From positions 3,348,001 to 3,412,000 of the forward strand of contig NZ_JAYEZN010000001.1 of assembly GCF_037031225.1 (NCBI RefSeq): a stretch of DNA of 64,000 nucleotides, in the 5' to 3' direction. Origin of the DNA: Halorientalis sp. LT38 (GTDB taxonomy: Archaea > Halobacteriota > Halobacteria > Halobacteriales > Haloarculaceae). Shown piece after piece: positions 57,440-64,000 of this stretch; the stretch's first letter is position 1; every line of letters begins with the position of its first letter. The notes beneath the pieces are model-generated. The model searched no databases. It was not told the DNA's origin and saw only the letters and a program-made list of their open reading frames with translations. The position numbers and the translations under genes are program-made.

Positions 57440-59917
57440 TTACTCCAGGTCCGGCACGACCGTCACGCTGGCGACGCTGTCGTCGCCTTCCAGTTCCATG
57501 ATCGTGACGCCCTTCGTGTTCCGGCCGACGGTGGAGATGTCGGCGGCCCGGATGCGCATGATCTGGCCGAGTTCGCTCATGATGATGAGGTGGTCGGCCT
57601 CGCTGACGGCCTTCACGTCGGTCACCGGCCCGTTACGGCCGTCGGTCTTGATGTCGATGAGGCCCTTGCCGTAGCGTGACTGACACCGGTACTCGGTGAG
57701 CGGCGTCCGCTTCCCGTAGCCGTGTTCGGTCACGGTCAGCAGGGCGCGCTCGTCGTCGTCGTCCGTCGCGACCAGGCCGACCACGCGGTCGCCGTCCTGG
57801 AGCTTGATCGCGCCGACGCCGCGGGCGTTGCGGCCCATCTGTCGGACGTCGCTCTCCTGGAAGCGGATCGTCATGCCCCGTTCGGTCGCGATGACCAGGT
57901 CCTGCTCGCCGTCGGTCACCTCCACGTCGACGAGTTCGTCGCCGTCCTCGAGCGAGGCGGCGATGATCCCCGTCGACCGGATGTTCTCGAACTCCGTCGT
58001 GCAGGTCCGCTTGACGTAGCCGTCCCGGGTGGCCATCGTCAGACACTGGTCGTCACTGAACGCGTCCGTGTCGACGACCGCCGTGATCTCCTCGCCGTCT
58101 GAGAGCCCGCCGATGACGTTCCGGATGTGGTTGCCCCGGGCCGTCCGGCTCATCTCCGGGACCTGGTAGGTCTTGAGACGGTAGACCCGGCCCTGGTTGG
58201 TGAAACAGAGCAGGTAGTCGTGGCTGTTGGCCCGGAAGACCTCGTTGACGCGGTCGCCCTCCTTGGGGTCCGCGCCGATGATGCCCTTCCCGCCGCGGCC
58301 CTGTGTCTCGAACTTCTCGACGGGCATGCGCTTGATGTAGTCGTCGTCGGTGATGACGACCACGCAGTCCTGCTCGGGGATGAGGTCCTCGTGGGTCACC
58401 TCGCCGTCGTCCTGGACGATCCGGGTCCGGCGCTCGTCGCCGTACTCCGCTTTGATCTCCTGGAGTTCGTCCTTGATGACGTCGAGCAGTTCCTGCTGGT
58501 CGCCCAGGATCTCCTCGAGGCGCTCGATGCGTGCCTGGACCTCCTCGTACTCGGTCTCTATCTCGTCGACCTCCTCGGAGGTGAGGCTCCCGATCTGGAT
58601 CCGGACGATGTGGTCGGCCTGGGCCTCGGAGAAGTCGTACTCGTCTCTGAGGGCCTCCTTGGCGTCCTCGCGGTTGTCGGCGTCCCGGACGAGGTCGATC
58701 ACGTCGTCGGCGTTCTCGACGGCCGTCAGCCGGCCTTCGAGGATGTGCGCGCGGTCCTCGGCCTCGTCGAGTTCGAACTGACTGCGCCGCCTGACGACCT
58801 CCTTCCGGTGGTCGACGTACTCGGCGAGGGTCTGCTTGAGCGTCAGGACGCGCGGTTCGCCGTCGACGAGGGCGAGGTTGATGACGCCGAAGGTCGATTC
58901 GAGGTGGTGTTCGAGCAACTGGTTCTCGACCACGTCTGCGTTCGCGCCGCGCTTGAGGTCGACCACGACCCGGACGCCGTCGCGGTCGGACTCGTCGCGC
59001 AGGTCGCTGATCCCCTCGATCTTCCCCTCGTTGACGTTCTCCGCGATGCGCTCGACGACGCGGGCCTTGTTCTCCTGGAAGGGCAGTTCGCTGATGACGA
59101 TGCGACCCTCCTCGTGGTCGACCTCGTATTCGGCGCGGACGGTGAGGCGGCCCCGCCCCGTCTTGTACGCCTTATGGATGTCGTTGCGGCCGACGATGTT
59201 CGCGCCCGTCGGGAAGTCCGGCCCCTTGATCGGCCCCGGGCTCTCTTCCAGGTGGATCAGGTCTTCGACGTCGCATTCGGGGTTGTCGATCAGGTGGATC
59301 GTCGCGTCGATCACCTCTTCGAGGTTGTGCGGCGGGATCTTCGTACTCATCCCGACCGCGATGCCCGTCGAACCGTTGACCAGCAGGTTCGGGAAGGCGG
59401 CGGGCATGACCGTCGGTTCGTTCAGACGGTCGTCGTAGTTGGACTGGAAGTCGACCGTGTCCTTCTCGATGTCCTCCAGCAACTCCTCGGCGATGGGGCT
59501 CATCCGCGCCTCGGTGTACCGCATGGCCGCGGCGGGGTCGCCGTCCATCGACCCGAAGTTCCCCTGGCCGTCGATCAGCGGTTCGCGCATGGAGAACGTC
59601 TGGGCCATCTTCACGAGCGTGTCGTAGATGGCTTGGTCGCCGTGCGGGTGGTAGTCACCCATCGTCTCCCCGACCACCGAGGAGGACTTGCGGTGACTGG
59701 ACCCGCTGGTGACGCCCATCTCGTGCATCGCGTAGAGGATGCGCCGGTGGACGGGCTTGAGCCCGTCACGGACGTCCGGCAGGGCCCGGCCGGCGATGAC
59801 GCTCATCGCGTAGTCGATGTAGCTCTGCTCCATCTCGTCTTCGACCCGGACGCGCTCGACGTTGGCCGCGGGGGCCGCCGTCGCGTCGTCCGGGGCGTCT
59901 GGCAGTTCGGAACTCAT
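57440..59917 (-). CDS. gyrA: DNA gyrase subunit A
   Basis: The 825-residue protein has the catalytic Tyr134 in [10 protein letters not shown], the opening [20 protein letters not shown], and the GyrA-box sequence QGRGGKGI (near residue 540), followed by the beta-pinwheel C-terminal domain. GyrA cuts and rejoins DNA and, with GyrB, introduces negative supercoils. It lies one base after the gyrB stop and forms one operon with it. The first 22 residues ([17 protein letters not shown]) are a short haloarchaeal extension. Confidence 0.95.
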   Translation of the reverse strand: MSSELPDAPDDATAAPAANVERVRVEDEMEQSYIDYAMSVIAGRALPDVRDGLKPVHRRILYAMHEMGVTSGSSHRKSSSVVGETMGDYHPHGDQAIYDTLVKMAQTFSMREPLIDGQGNFGSMDGDPAAAMRYTEARMSPIAEELLEDIEKDTVDFQSNYDDRLNEPTVMPAAFPNLLVNGSTGIAVGMSTKIPPHNLEEVIDATIHLIDNPECDVEDLIHLEESPGPIKGPDFPTGANIVGRNDIHKAYKTGRGRLTVRAEYEVDHEEGRIVISELPFQENKARVVERIAENVNEGKIEGISDLRDESDRDGVRVVVDLKRGANADVVENQLLEHHLESTFGVINLALVDGEPRVLTLKQTLAEYVDHRKEVVRRRSQFELDEAEDRAHILEGRLTAVENADDVIDLVRDADNREDAKEALRDEYDFSEAQADHIVRIQIGSLTSEEVDEIETEYEEVQARIERLEEILGDQQELLDVIKDELQEIKAEYGDERRTRIVQDDGEVTHEDLIPEQDCVVVITDDDYIKRMPVEKFETQGRGGKGIIGADPKEGDRVNEVFRANSHDYLLCFTNQGRVYRLKTYQVPEMSRTARGNHIRNVIGGLSDGEEITAVVDTDAFSDDQCLTMATRDGYVKRTCTTEFENIRSTGIIAASLEDGDELVDVEVTDGEQDLVIATERGMTIRFQESDVRQMGRNARGVGAIKLQDGDRVVGLVATDDDDERALLTVTEHGYGKRTPLTEYRCQSRYGKGLIDIKTDGRNGPVTDVKAVSEADHLIIMSELGQIMRIRAADISTVGRNTKGVTIMELEGDDSVASVTVVPDLE

Positions 59918-59918
59918 G

Positions 59919-64000
<4,082 letters not shown>

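Overview
The window is chromosomal DNA of a halophilic archaeon (class Halobacteria). The evidence is a very high G+C content, strongly acidic predicted proteins, Tat-dependent lipoproteins, many genes with a TATA box 25-30 bases before the start codon and almost no leader, and families typical of haloarchaea: halocyanin, the cba-type oxidase, HalOD1, an Lrp-TRASH regulator, and DNA gyrase next to topoisomerase VI. The genus cannot be told from the sequence. No rRNA, CRISPR array or intact transposase is visible. There are two tRNA genes, Gly(UCC) and Arg(CCU).

Layout. 1-3.1 kb: a 2-hydroxyacid dehydrogenase (cut by the window edge), a Tat lipoprotein and a geranylgeranyl-reductase-like flavoprotein. 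3.28-6.2 kb: an island of lower G+C flanked by identical 21-bp direct repeats, carrying an SLC13-type permease with two RCK_C domains and a small membrane protein. 6.3-10 kb: small regulators, a DJ-1/PfpI protein, a PQQ-propeller protein and a membrane protein. 10-19.9 kb: metabolism, with a cyclase gene broken by a 57-bp insertion, arginase, a sugar-nucleotide epimerase, an NDH-2-like flavoprotein, uridine phosphorylase with cytidine deaminase, and a phosphohexomutase. 20-24.1 kb: a type IV pilus-like ATPase and membrane platform. 24.1-31 kb: a Trm9-like methyltransferase, the two tRNA genes with unusual repeat-rich tails, a phosphoribosyltransferase, pyruvate dehydrogenase E1 alpha, an HD hydrolase, a peroxiredoxin, TatA and a cupin. 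31-36 kb: a ubiquitin-like protein, a haloalkane-dehalogenase-like hydrolase, a halocyanin, and a PiT phosphate transporter coupled to a membrane-anchored tetrapeptide-repeat protein. 36-51.5 kb: two copper ATPases, a TRASH-domain regulator, sulfur genes (rhodanese-MBL and TauE), an acyl-CoA carboxylase and the cbaDBAC oxidase operon. 51.5-57.3 kb: a glycosyltransferase and an acyl-CoA/beta-keto acid catabolic group. 57.4-64 kb: gyrA-gyrB facing away from top6B (cut by the window edge).

How the genes may work together. Copper is the clearest theme. CopA with an Lrp-TRASH regulator would handle excess copper. A FixI/CcoI-like ATPase with a SafE-like membrane protein lies directly upstream of, and diverges from, the cba oxidase that needs CuA and CuB. 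A second theme is sulfur detoxification (rhodanese-MBL next to TauE).

The most unusual signals are: (1) matching 70-80-bp modules behind both tRNA genes, whose ends are inverted and direct copies of the T-arm of the neighbouring tRNA; (2) a perfect 47-unit, four-residue repeat in a membrane-anchored protein translationally coupled to a phosphate transporter; (3) two short palindromic elements with perfect CTAAATTTT ends sitting on stop codons; (4) short repeat-like insertions inside two protein genes, one of which brings in a stop codon.
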